Assembly: GCA_011525785.1 (NCBI GenBank)
Contig: WYBT01000021.1
Span: 1-64,000, forward strand
Length of the DNA stretch: 64,000 bases
Source: Planctomycetaceae bacterium
GTDB taxonomy: Bacteria; Planctomycetota; UBA1135; GCA-002686595
Direction: 5' to 3'
Shown here: one piece after another, positions 26,453 to 33,889 of the stretch
Position numbering within the stretch: position 1 is the stretch's first letter
How the letters are laid out: every line of letters begins with the position of its first letter
Notes under the pieces: generated by a model
Told to the model about the DNA's origin: nothing
The model's database searches: none
Seen by the model: the letters and a program-made list of their open reading frames with translations, nothing else
Position numbers and translations under genes: made by a program

Positions 26453-27742
26453 ATGAACACTTCGCAACAGCATTCGCCGTCGGCCAATCCTGAAGTCTGG
26501 CCGATCGCCGTGATCGGCGCGGGCGCTGCGGGGCTGCTCGCGGCCTTGTTCGCGGCTCGCGCAGGCGCGCAGGTGCTCCTGTGCGAGACGCGGCCCAAGC
26601 CGGGCGCGAAGATCCGCGTGAGCGGCGGCGGGCGCTGCAACGTGCTGCCGTCGCAGTCCGAGCTCGACGACTTCTTCACCCACGGCTCGCGCAACGCGCT
26701 GCGCAATCTGTTCGCCTCCTGGCCGCTGGCGCAGGTGCGCGAGTTCTTCGAAAGCGACCTCGGCGTGGCGCTCAAGGTGGAGGAGACGGGCAAGGTGTTC
26801 CCCGTGAGCGACGATCCGCGCGAGATCGTCGACGGCTTGCTCGGCGCTTGCGCGACGGCTGGTGTCCGACTGCGCGCGGGCGAGCGCGTCACGGCGCTGC
26901 GCTGCATCGACGGGCCCGCGGGGGCGCGTTTCGAGCTCGAGTTCGAGAGCGGCGCACTTGTCCGCGCGCGCAACGTGATCCTCGCCACGGGCGGCCTTTC
27001 GCTCCCCAAGACGGGCAGCGACGGCTTCGGCTTCGCGCTCGCGCAGAGCCTGGGGTTGCGCGTCGAAGCGACCTATCCCGCCCTCGTGCCGCTGCTCGCG
27101 GCGGACGCGGGCTGGGGCGAGCTGGCGGGCGTTTCGTTGCGCGTCGAACTTCGCGCGCGCGCGGGCGACAAGCTGCTCGGCGCGAGCGCAGGCGACTTCC
27201 TGTTCACGCACCGCGGCTTCAGCGGGCCCGCGGCGCTCGACATCTCGCGCTTCCTTGCGGCCCCGGGCGGCGAGAGCGTGCGGCTGGAGGCGGCCTGGCT
27301 GGCCTTCGACGCGGCCGAGTGGGAGCGGCGCCTGTCGGGCGGCGGCGTGCGCGCGGTCGGCGGCGCGTTGCGCGAGCTCCTGCCGCGCAGGCTGGTCACG
27401 CGGCTCACCGAACTCGCCGCCGTGCCGCTCGAGCGCCGGTTGGCCGAGCTCACGCGCGACGAGCGCAAGCGGCTCGTGACTGCGCTTGCCGCGTGTCCGC
27501 TCGCGATCGCGGGCAACGAGGGTTATCGCACGGCCGAGGTGACCGCCGGCGGCGTGGCGCTCGACGAAGTCGCGACCAAGACGCTCGAGGCGCGCGCCGT
27601 GCCGGGCCTGTACTTCGCCGGCGAAGTGCTCGACGTGGTCGGCCGCATCGGCGGCTTCAACTTCCTGTGGGCTTGGGTCAGCGGACGCAAAGCCGGAATG
27701 GCAGCGGCGTCAGCGGTGCTGTCCGCCGACGCCGCGCGCTGA
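26453..27742 (+). CDS. HI0933-family FAD-dependent oxidoreductase (YhiN/aminoacetone oxidase-like)
   Basis: 429 aa from the ATG at 26453; a longer open frame upstream overlaps the epimerase gene and is not credible. WPIAVIGAGAAGLLAALFAAR is the FAD-binding Rossmann loop near the N-terminus. KIRVSGGGRCNV (~50-62) and the C-terminal IGGFNFLWAWVSGRKAG are diagnostic for the HI0933/YhiN family. GNEGYRTAEVTAGGVALDEV and GLYFAGEVLDVVGR complete the flavin site. Family members are soluble flavoproteins whose physiological substrate is poorly defined. The gene is 92 nt after the epimerase and converges on the next minus-strand gene (22-nt gap). Confidence 0.9.
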   Translation: MNTSQQHSPSANPEVWPIAVIGAGAAGLLAALFAARAGAQVLLCETRPKPGAKIRVSGGGRCNVLPSQSELDDFFTHGSRNALRNLFASWPLAQVREFFESDLGVALKVEETGKVFPVSDDPREIVDGLLGACATAGVRLRAGERVTALRCIDGPAGARFELEFESGALVRARNVILATGGLSLPKTGSDGFGFALAQSLGLRVEATYPALVPLLAADAGWGELAGVSLRVELRARAGDKLLGASAGDFLFTHRGFSGPAALDISRFLAAPGGESVRLEAAWLAFDAAEWERRLSGGGVRAVGGALRELLPRRLVTRLTELAAVPLERRLAELTRDERKRLVTALAACPLAIAGNEGYRTAEVTAGGVALDEVATKTLEARAVPGLYFAGEVLDVVGRIGGFNFLWAWVSGRKAGMAAASAVLSADAAR

Positions 27743-27764
27743 GTTCACCGGGCCCGCTGAGCGC

Positions 27765-29408
27765 TCACTTGCGGCGCACGTCGCCGGTCTCTTGACCGAG
27801 CTCGGCGTAGGCCTTCCACAGCTCTTCGACGTGCGTGAACACGTCCTTGCCCTCGAGCCCGAAGATCTCCTCGCCCTTCGCGCGCCAGTCGTGGATGAAG
27901 GTCGAGGGCGTGCGCGCGTGGTTGCACGCGGCGCGCAGGAACTGCTGACCTTCCTTGCTGCTCTTCTTGGCCAGGAAGTCGATCAGGCTCCAGCACTTGG
28001 CCAAGTCCGCGTCGACGAACTCCGCGGTCTTCTTCATGGCCAGCTTGTCGATCTTGGGGCCCTTCTCGAGCGCCAGCGCGTTGAAGTAGTCGCGCATGCC
28101 CAGTTGCACGGTCTTCTCGCCTTCCTTGGCGTCGTCGCGCTTGGTCGAGCTGCGGCCGACGACCGGCTCGGCGAAGGCCATGCAGGTCACGCTGTTGCTG
28201 CCCAGCCACTCGAGCGACACGAACAGGCCCAGACCCTCGCCGATCCAGTCCTGCGAGATGTCGAGGCGGCGCTTGTCGAAGTGGCACGCGGCCAGGTCGT
28301 GACCGATTTGGTGCGCCACCATGCCTTCGAGGTTGGCGTCGTCGCTGGCGCGCCAGTAGTGCACGTAGTGCGGCGCGATCGTTCGCGCCATTCCGGTGCC
28401 GGCGCTCTTGAGCATCTCGTCTTTGCGCGTGCCCCAGCTCTGGCGGTAGTAGTCGACCCAGTAGCGCTCTTGCTTGGTCACATCGTCGAAGCCGAAGAAC
28501 CACTCGGAGACGATGTAGTCGGGGATGTGGTCCTCGTAGGCCGAGTCGAGGTAGGGATCGACGAACTCGACGCGGAAGCCGTCGATGATCTCCTCGGCCA
28601 GGATCAGCAGGTTCTTGACGCGCTCGTCGTCGATGCCTTCGCGGTAGATGATCCGCGCGTGCAGGCTCTCCTGCATTTTGAACTTGTCGGCGCCGTTCGA
28701 GATCGATTGAGAGGCAGTGATCAGGTCCGGGAAGACCTCGACCATCTTGGGTGAGGCGATCGCAGTGCTCTTGCGCTCGCGCACGGCGTCGACGGTGGCG
28801 AGCTTGCGCTGCTTGGCGATCTCCTTGGCGAGCTTGTCGGCCGCGCCCGGATAGAGCGTCGAGCGCAGCCACGACTCGAGCCGCTCCATGTTCATGACCA
28901 CGCGCTGGTGCGTTCCCATCCACTCGGGCCCGCCCTTGGTCTTCCCGTCGCGCTCGGCGATCAGAAGGTCGATCTCGCGCTTGCGATCGGCGTAGTCGCC
29001 GGCGAAGGTCGCGAGCGTGCCGTCCTTGACGATCACCGAGGCGCCGGCGACATCGTCGGCGGGGATCGTCACGACCTTCTTGCGGTTGCGGACGATCTTC
29101 TCGGTCCCGTCCTTCTCGCGCTCGATCTTGTACGAGACGTTGAGCGGGTCGTTCGGGTCGGCGACCATCACGTTGTAGGGCTCGCGACCGCCGCCGGCCG
29201 CGCCCATGCCGGGCACGCCGCCGCCGCCGGAGTTGTCCTTGAACTGCTCGCCGACCACCATCAGCTCGCCGCCACGCTGGACCACGTGGTCCTTGTAGCG
29301 GCCTGCGACCTTCGCGCTCGTGAAGCGAATCGCGATGATGTCGGCGGCGGCGGGGGAGGAAAACGCCGCGAGCGCGGCGATGGCGATGAGTTGGGTGATC
29401 AGGCGCAT
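27765..29408 (-). CDS. Secreted protein resembling a zinc metallopeptidase with a degenerate active site
   Basis: 547 aa from the ATG at 29408. A signal peptide (1-22, ..PAAADI) is followed by a Gly-rich patch (60-74) and a charged helical region. Around 364-371 it reads VAHQIGHD, then SQDWIGEGLGLFVSLE (~385-400). This looks like a gluzincin core, HExxH plus a downstream W-x-x-E-G, except that the catalytic Glu of HExxH is Gln (H366-Q367-I-G-H370). The zinc ligands H366, H370 and E391 are kept, so zinc may be bound without normal catalysis. A similar alteration is found in the product of 60656-61843. A TAGGAT box lies 43 nt upstream. Function unknown. Confidence 0.7.
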   Translation of the reverse strand: MRLITQLIAIAALAAFSSPAAADIIAIRFTSAKVAGRYKDHVVQRGGELMVVGEQFKDNSGGGGVPGMGAAGGGREPYNVMVADPNDPLNVSYKIEREKDGTEKIVRNRKKVVTIPADDVAGASVIVKDGTLATFAGDYADRKREIDLLIAERDGKTKGGPEWMGTHQRVVMNMERLESWLRSTLYPGAADKLAKEIAKQRKLATVDAVRERKSTAIASPKMVEVFPDLITASQSISNGADKFKMQESLHARIIYREGIDDERVKNLLILAEEIIDGFRVEFVDPYLDSAYEDHIPDYIVSEWFFGFDDVTKQERYWVDYYRQSWGTRKDEMLKSAGTGMARTIAPHYVHYWRASDDANLEGMVAHQIGHDLAACHFDKRRLDISQDWIGEGLGLFVSLEWLGSNSVTCMAFAEPVVGRSSTKRDDAKEGEKTVQLGMRDYFNALALEKGPKIDKLAMKKTAEFVDADLAKCWSLIDFLAKKSSKEGQQFLRAACNHARTPSTFIHDWRAKGEEIFGLEGKDVFTHVEELWKAYAELGQETGDVRRK

Positions 29409-29450
29409 GAGCGACTCGAGTGCGAGCGAGGCCAGCGCGGAAGATCGGTC

Positions 29451-29456
29451 ATCCTA
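29451..29456 (-). promoter_or_regulatory. Candidate -10 box TAGGAT for the gene at 29408
   Basis: Minus-strand TAGGAT, 43 nt before the start; the same hexamer stands before the genes at 8768 and 58751. Confidence 0.4.
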
Positions 29457-29510
29457 GGGCCAGGTCCCCAGCACTGCGATCGCAAGCCGTCCCGGATGTG
29501 CGAGAGGCGC

Positions 29511-29516
29511 TATGCT
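29511..29516 (+). promoter_or_regulatory. Candidate -10 box TATGCT for the gene at 29586
   Basis: TATGCT lies 69 nt before the ATG at 29586 and back-to-back with the minus-strand TAGGAT box, making this gap a divergent promoter region. Confidence 0.35.
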
Positions 29517-29585
29517 CGATGCGGCGGCGCGGTCCGGTGGGCGCGCGTCCAGCCCCTGCCGTTCTCACCCCCAAGAGCCCGTTCC

Positions 29586-30641
29586 ATGCGCCGATTCGTC
29601 ACTGCCCTGGCCCTCGTCACCGCCGCCTCCGCCGCCAGCGCCCAAGGCGACTTCACGCTCTCGATCGATCAATCGAATTCGAACTTCAACTGGACGGGCA
29701 CGAGCACGCTGGGCGCGATCGTCGGCAACCCCTCGACGGCCTTCCAGATGAACGGGACGACGCACATCGTGCTGACGCCCTCCGGAACGGATCCGATCGC
29801 GACGGGCGCGCTGCCCGGCACGGGCGATGCGGCGGTCGTCCCCGACCTGCGCGGCAAGATCAACAACGTCTTTCCTTTCCTCCCGCCGCTGGCGTTGATC
29901 GACGTGAACGGTTTGCACTTGGCGTTCAGCGCGCCGAGCTTCGCCATCGCCTCCAACGGCGCGTTCACGGCCAGCGTGACGGTCACTGCCCTCGCTGGAA
30001 CGCTGGTCGTCACGCCGTTGGGCTCGAGCGCGTCGTCGACCTCGCTCACGGGGCTCGTCTCCACGCCGCAGGCGCAGACCGGCACGCTCACCCAAGTGGG
30101 TTCGAACCTCGCGCTGGTCATGCCGGTGAACACCACCTTCCCGTTCAGCGATCCCACCACCGGCGCCTCGGGCTCGATCTCGATCGTCGGCACGCTGCGC
30201 GCCGGCTGGACCTGCCCTGCGGCGAGCACCTACTGCACAGCCAAGGTCAACAGCCTGGGCTGCACGCCCGCGATCGCCGTCAGCGGTGGAGCGAGCTACT
30301 CCTCGGCCACGCCCTGCGTCATCAGCGCCTCGAACATCGTCGCGCAGCGCGGCGGCCTGCTCTTCTACGGCTTCGCGCCGAGTAACGCGCCGTTCCAGGG
30401 CGGCATCCTCTGCGTCCAGCCGCCCACGCTGCGCACCACCATCCAGAACTCGGGCGGCACGCCCGGCGGCGGCGACTGCAGCGGGACCTTCGCCTTCGAC
30501 CTGAACGGCCAGATCCAGAGCTTCATTGACCCCGGCCTCTACCCCGGCCGCGAGGTCTACACGCAGTACTGGTCGCGTGACCCCGCGAGCGCGAGCACGA
30601 CCAACCTCACCAACGCCGCGAAGCTGACGATTTGCCCCTGA
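29586..30641 (+). CDS. Secreted beta-rich protein with the C-terminal cysteine module
   Basis: 351 aa from the ATG at 29586; a longer open frame upstream antisense to the previous gene is a shadow. MRRFVTALALVTAASAASAQ is a signal peptide. Residues ~22-215 are rich in Thr/Ser/Gly with alternating hydrophobics (TSTLGAIVGNPSTAFQMNGT and similar), suggesting an all-beta domain with no family I can name. The last ~130 residues are the shared module in its most complete form: YCTAKVNSLGCTP, GGLLFYGFAP, GGILCVQPPTLR, DCSGTFAFDLN, YTQYWSRDP. Presumably it is exported and folded with disulfides among its conserved cysteines. No enzyme signature seen. Confidence 0.8.
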   Translation: MRRFVTALALVTAASAASAQGDFTLSIDQSNSNFNWTGTSTLGAIVGNPSTAFQMNGTTHIVLTPSGTDPIATGALPGTGDAAVVPDLRGKINNVFPFLPPLALIDVNGLHLAFSAPSFAIASNGAFTASVTVTALAGTLVVTPLGSSASSTSLTGLVSTPQAQTGTLTQVGSNLALVMPVNTTFPFSDPTTGASGSISIVGTLRAGWTCPAASTYCTAKVNSLGCTPAIAVSGGASYSSATPCVISASNIVAQRGGLLFYGFAPSNAPFQGGILCVQPPTLRTTIQNSGGTPGGGDCSGTFAFDLNGQIQSFIDPGLYPGREVYTQYWSRDPASASTTNLTNAAKLTICP

Positions 30642-30754
30642 GTTCCACTGGCGCGCGCCCGACTACGCGGCTGACTGCGCACCCGACTACGCACTCGAAA
30701 TCGCGCGATTCTTGACCCGCCGGGCTTTTCAGCCGCGGAACTCCTGCAGTCCCC

Positions 30755-30784
30755 GAGCGAGGCCCTGAGTCTCAGGGCTCGCTC
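30755..30784. repeat. Near-perfect hairpin-forming inverted repeat
   Basis: GAGCGAGGCCCTGAG (30755-30769) faces CTCAGGGCTCGCTC (30771-30784) with a single bulged G. It lies 114 nt after the stop of the module gene and 37 nt before the AGGAGG of the putative 34-aa ORF. It could be a terminator or part of an RNA leader; no T-run follows. Confidence 0.4.
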
Positions 30785-30832
30785 TCGAAAAGTTGGCGAC
30801 GCGAAGCCCCGTGAAAGGGGCAGGAGGCATCC

Positions 30833-30937
30833 TTGGCGCGCTTTCTGGCCCACACCTTGTGCCGACTCTGCGAGTTCGGCTTCGCCTTCTCAGCGATCGG
30901 GTTCGCCTACGCCATCGGTCGCTGGATCGGACTTTGA
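30833..30937 (+). CDS. Putative 34-aa membrane peptide
   Basis: A TTG at 30833 is preceded by a perfect AGGAGG (30822-30827) with a 5-nt spacer, the strongest ribosome-binding site I saw in the window. The frame encodes 34 residues, starting MARFLAHTLCRLCEFGFAFS and ending GRWIGL, with a central hydrophobic stretch able to form one membrane helix and two cysteines three residues apart. A hairpin (30943-30969) starts 5 nt after the TGA. There is no homology I recognise, and the TTG start and small size keep this tentative. Confidence 0.4.
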   Translation: MARFLAHTLCRLCEFGFAFSAIGFAYAIGRWIGL

Positions 30938-30942
30938 GCGCG

Positions 30943-30969
30943 CGACTCGCGCCCCAGCGGCGTGAGTCG
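30943..30969. terminator. Hairpin between the small ORF and the tRNA, usable in both directions
   Basis: CGACTCGCGCC (30943-30953) pairs with GGCGTGAGTCG (30959-30969) over 11 bp with one G-T pair and a 5-nt loop. It begins 5 nt after the small ORF (plus) and 1 nt after the CCA of the tRNA (minus). No T-run occurs on either side. Confidence 0.45.
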
Positions 30970-31054
30970 TGGTGCGGAAGACGGGAGTCGAACCCGTACG
31001 CCTTGCGGCGCAAGATCCTAAGTCTTGTGCGTCTGCCAATTCCGCCACTTCCGC
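30970..31054 (-). tRNA. trnL: tRNA-Leu, anticodon UAG
   Basis: The 85-nt sequence folds as a class II tRNA. The acceptor stem GCGGAAG (31054-31048) pairs with CTTCCGC (30980-30974), followed by discriminator A and an encoded CCA (30972-30970). The anticodon arm is CAAGA-CTTAGGA-TCTTG with TAG in the loop, reading CUA and related Leu codons. A variable arm and GGTTCGACTCC T-arm are present. The 5' GGCGGAATTGGCAGACGC D-arm is typical of bacterial tRNA-Leu. It stands alone between protein genes. A TATCCT box lies 15 nt upstream. Confidence 0.97.
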
Positions 31055-31068
31055 AAGTGGTGCGCGCG

Positions 31069-31074
31069 AGGATA
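31069..31074 (-). promoter_or_regulatory. -10 box TATCCT of tRNA-Leu
   Basis: TATCCT on the minus strand ends 14 nt before the mature 5' end of the tRNA, the right distance for a -10 box with a short trimmed leader. The same hexamer in the same GT-TATCCT-CG context occurs at 44631. No recognisable -35. Confidence 0.5.
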
Positions 31075-31109
31075 ACGCAGCTCTCGAGCGTCGGCGCAGC
31101 GCGCCGCGT

Positions 31110-31556
31110 TCAGGCCAGCAGTTGCTGGGCGGCTGCGCGACGTTCGGCGGCGGTCTGCGCGTTGACGCGCTCGAGCCCGGCCTCGTACTCGGCGAGTTGC
31201 GCCGCGCTGTACGCGCGCCGATCGAAGCCGTGCGCCTGCCGGAAGGCCTTGAGGAAGTGGTTGCGTTCGCGGTCGAGCTGGTCCTGGCGCTCGATCCACT
31301 GCGCGAGCACTGTGCGCACGGCCCGCGAACGCTCGGCGTCGAGCCCCGCGGGCCACAGTTGCAGCGCCAACTCGGCCGCGCGCGGCGTGAGGTCGAGCGC
31401 GATCGCCGCCTCGGTCCCCAGCCCGCACTGACGCTGCTTGTCGTGTTGCTTGAGGGTGGCGAGCTGGGCCAGGGCCGTGCTCGCGGCCTGCTCGGCGCGC
31501 GAGCGGAACACGGCCTCCTGCAGGAAGGCCTCAGCGAGTTCGAGCGCTTGCGTCAC
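31110..31556 (-). CDS. Small alpha-helical protein of unknown function
   Basis: 148 aa from a GTG at 31556, 25 nt after the bacilliredoxin stop, so probably the second gene of that operon. The sequence is almost entirely helical with heptad-like Ala/Leu/Glu spacing (ELAEAFLQEAVFRSRAEQAA, QLATLKQHDKQRQCGLG, ERQDQLDRERNHFLKAFRQ), suggesting a helical bundle or coiled coil. There is no signal peptide or membrane helix, so it is likely cytoplasmic. Amino-acid composition and frame length support a real gene; I recognise no family. Confidence 0.6.
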   Translation of the reverse strand: MTQALELAEAFLQEAVFRSRAEQAASTALAQLATLKQHDKQRQCGLGTEAAIALDLTPRAAELALQLWPAGLDAERSRAVRTVLAQWIERQDQLDRERNHFLKAFRQAHGFDRRAYSAAQLAEYEAGLERVNAQTAAERRAAAQQLLA

Positions 31557-31581
31557 AACGTGCCCTGGCTCGCCGCGCGGA

Positions 31582-31995
31582 TCAGCAGTGCTGCTCGAAG
31601 GCCTTGGTGAGCATCTGCGCGATCGCGGCCGGCTGCTGGCCCTCGATGTCGTGGCGCTGGATCATCGTGACGAGCTTGCCGTCCTTCATCAGCGCGATCT
31701 GCGGCGAGCTCGGGCGGTAGGGCGCGAAGTAGCCGCGCGCCTTCTGCGTGGCGTCGGCCTCCATGCCGGCGAACACGGTGTACATCGCGGTCGGCTTCTT
31801 GGTGGCGTGCTGGAGCGCGAGGCGCAGACCAGGTCGCGCGCCGCCGGCCGCGCAGCCGCAGACCGAATTCACGAACACCAGGGCCGTGCCGGGCTGGGTC
31901 AGCGCGCTGTCGACTTCGCCGGGCGTGCGCAGCTCCTTGAGGCCCAGACGGGTGACTTCATCGCGCATCGGTTGGACGAGTTCGGGGTCGTACAT
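31582..31995 (-). CDS. BrxA/BrxB family bacilliredoxin
   Basis: 137 aa from the ATG at 31995. The N-terminus MYDPELVQPMRDEVTRLG and the motif NSVCGCAAG (C46-G-C48) are diagnostic for the YphP/YqiW (BrxB/BrxA) family. VFAGMEADATQKARGYF, PPSSP-like PYRPSSPQIALMKDG and MIQRHDIEG match the thioredoxin-like core. In Firmicutes these proteins remove bacillithiol from protein thiols; whether this organism makes bacillithiol is unknown, and other thiol-disulfide roles are possible. Cytoplasmic. It is the first gene of a likely two-gene unit with the helical protein downstream. Confidence 0.92.
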   Translation of the reverse strand: MYDPELVQPMRDEVTRLGLKELRTPGEVDSALTQPGTALVFVNSVCGCAAGGARPGLRLALQHATKKPTAMYTVFAGMEADATQKARGYFAPYRPSSPQIALMKDGKLVTMIQRHDIEGQQPAAIAQMLTKAFEQHC

Positions 31996-32053
31996 GGCGG
32001 CAGGGCGTTGGCGCGGGGCCGTGGGGGATCGAAGAAAGGGTTGGGAGCGGAAA

Positions 32054-32091
32054 CAGGACTCGGGCGACCACTTTCGGCCGCCCGAGTCCTG
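32054..32091 (-). terminator. Terminator of the phosphatase-cytochrome gene
   Basis: A perfect 13-bp stem CAGGACTCGGGCG (32054-32066) / CGCCCGAGTCCTG (32079-32091) with a 12-nt loop. On the minus strand it is followed by TTT. It lies 75 nt after the stop at 32166 and upstream of the bacilliredoxin gene. Confidence 0.65.
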
Positions 32092-32165
32092 GATTCTACC
32101 GTTCGCGGAAGAGTTCGTCCCACTCGCCGCGGCCGCGCGCTTCAGCGGTGTCAGTCGCGATCCGC

Positions 32166-33119
32166 TCAGTCGCGGTACTTGGTGTGGCAGTCCTTGCAGG
32201 ACTGGCCGACCTTCTTGAACAGTCCGGAGAGCTCGTCAGGCGCCTTGCCGGCCTTGACAGCCTCGTCCAGCGCGTCGGCGGCGTTCGCGGAGGCCTTCAT
32301 CAGGCCCACGAACTCCTCGCCCTTGGCCTTGGTCTCCGCGTCGTCGAGCAGCGAGTGCAGCGCCCGGGCAAGCCCGCCCGAGGCCTTGGCCGGGAACATG
32401 TCGGGGTGGTCCTCCGGCGAGGTCCACTTGGCGCGCTCACACGACTTGACGTTGTCGTTCTCGACGTCGATTCCGACCATCCCGTCGACCATGCCGCTCG
32501 TGCGGTACACGCTCGGGAACTCGGCCGGCGCGCTCGCCAGTTGCGCGGCGCTGAGCTGCGGAGTCTCGCTCGCGCACGCCCACATGCCCTTGTAGTTTTG
32601 CGCGGTGCCCGAGACGCCCATGCGCCCGAGCAGCGTGGCGCTGTCGCCGATTCCGAGCGACATGACGACCGCTGCTGCGGCGCCGGCGCTGCGGTGCTTG
32701 CCGTGGTGGCAGTGCAGGTACACCGGTCCGGGCAGCTCGTGCACCGCCCGCGCGAGGTGGGCCTTGCGCTCGGGATCGATGCCGCTGTAGCCGATCGGCA
32801 GGTGCACGTAGCGCAGGCCGTAGCGCGCCGCGAGGTCGACATCCGGCTTGCCGCCGTCGACCGAGATGATGGTCTTGACGCCCAGCGCTGCGAGCGTGGC
32901 GAAACCCTCCTCACCTTCGGGTTGCGCGCCGCTCATGAGTCGGTCCGCGTAGCGCACCACGTTGTGGAGTCCGGGGAAGTCGGCCGGCTCCTTGAGCTCC
33001 ATCGACGGCAGCAACAGCGTCGGGGACGCCGCTTCGGCGTGGGCGTCGGTGCGGACCGAGCCGCAGGCGGCGGCGAGGGCGAGCAGGGCGGCCAGGGCGA
33101 TGGTGTTGAGGTGGCGCAT
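32166..33119 (-). CDS. Lipoprotein fusing a cysteine-dependent protein phosphatase-like domain to a c-type heme site
   Basis: 317 aa from the ATG at 33119. MRHLNTIALAALLALAAACG is a lipoprotein signal with the lipobox Cys at 19. Residues ~50-180 resemble a dual-specificity/tyrosine phosphatase: GVKTIISVDGG, then VYLHCHHGKHRSAGAAA, with the P-loop CX5R as C137 to R143. The C-terminal ~110 residues are helical and end SCKDCHTKYRD, a CxxCH heme c site (C308, C311, H312) in the position and context of four-helix cytochrome c'-like proteins. Both halves should face the periplasm. The combination suggests redox- or ligand-gated phosphatase-like chemistry, but activity is unproven. A TATCTT box lies 15-20 nt upstream. 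Confidence 0.85.
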   Translation of the reverse strand: MRHLNTIALAALLALAAACGSVRTDAHAEAASPTLLLPSMELKEPADFPGLHNVVRYADRLMSGAQPEGEEGFATLAALGVKTIISVDGGKPDVDLAARYGLRYVHLPIGYSGIDPERKAHLARAVHELPGPVYLHCHHGKHRSAGAAAAVVMSLGIGDSATLLGRMGVSGTAQNYKGMWACASETPQLSAAQLASAPAEFPSVYRTSGMVDGMVGIDVENDNVKSCERAKWTSPEDHPDMFPAKASGGLARALHSLLDDAETKAKGEEFVGLMKASANAADALDEAVKAGKAPDELSGLFKKVGQSCKDCHTKYRD

Positions 33120-33265
33120 GGTGAGTCGAGAGGCTGGTCAAGATACCCGTGGGCCTAGCGAGGTCCGCGACCGGGGGTCACAACGGTGCAGCGCCGGGTG
33201 AGTGGGGCGACTGCGGCCGAGTTCGCGGCTTGCGTCGCCCCGGAGCTCCTGCGCTAATCCCCCGG

Positions 33266-33790
33266 ATGACCGATGCCCCGAGCAGCCAGACCGGCGCGCA
33301 GCGCCTCGTGTGGCGGTGGGGTCCGTGGCTCGCGGCCTTGCTGCTTGCCGTCGCGAGTCTCCTGGCGGGCGCGCAGGCGCTCGTCCACGCGCACGGCGCG
33401 CACGGGGACGCCCATCTGCACTGGGGCGCACACGGCCACGCTGAGCGGCCGACCCCGGCGGCCGAGCGCGATTCGCAGCATCCTGCGCCGCGCCTGGATC
33501 AGCCCGATGAGCTGACGAGCATCGTCGCCGACGCGCCGAGCGCTGAGTTGCGCGCGTCGGGTGCACAGGTCGAGTTTCCCAAGTGCGTCGCGCTGTGCTG
33601 CGAGTCCCGCTCGTTCACGCGCGCGGATGGGGCGTCGCGCCTCGAACAGCACCTCTTCCGCGCGCGTTGGAATGCGCTGGCCTTCGCCGAACGTCCAGCG
33701 CGAGCCCCGCCGCGACCCGTCGGCCGAGCGCGCAAGAAGCGCTCGACGCTGGCCAGTCTGCTGCTCACGAATCGAGCTCTCCGGATCTAG
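33266..33790 (+). CDS. Histidine-rich membrane-anchored protein at the head of a metal efflux operon
   Basis: 174 aa from the ATG at 33266. One membrane helix (~18-38, WGPWLAALLLAVASLLAGAQ) is followed at once by a His-rich stretch (HAHGAHGDAHLHWGAHGHAE) suited to binding Zn, Co, Ni or Cu. Further on comes CVALCC and a basic tail (GRARKKRS). No enzyme motif. It reads into the adaptor, CzcA-like and TolC-like genes and probably serves as a periplasmic metal-binding accessory of that pump; this is inferred from context. A weak TAATCC box ends 5 nt before the start. Confidence 0.7.
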   Translation: MTDAPSSQTGAQRLVWRWGPWLAALLLAVASLLAGAQALVHAHGAHGDAHLHWGAHGHAERPTPAAERDSQHPAPRLDQPDELTSIVADAPSAELRASGAQVEFPKCVALCCESRSFTRADGASRLEQHLFRARWNALAFAERPARAPPRPVGRARKKRSTLASLLLTNRALRI

Positions 33791-33889
33791 CGCGCCGCGC
33801 TCCGCCCCTAGGCGGAGTGTCGTGCGGGTGCGGCCGCGCGTGCGGCGGTCGCCGAGTCGCTTGGATCCCGAGAGTTTCGAGGTGTCGTC

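Noticed and set aside
30793..31431. 212-aa plus-strand open frame across the tRNA
   Set aside because: It translates the complement of tRNA-Leu (the tell-tale RRESNPYALRRKI pattern), so it is an artefact.
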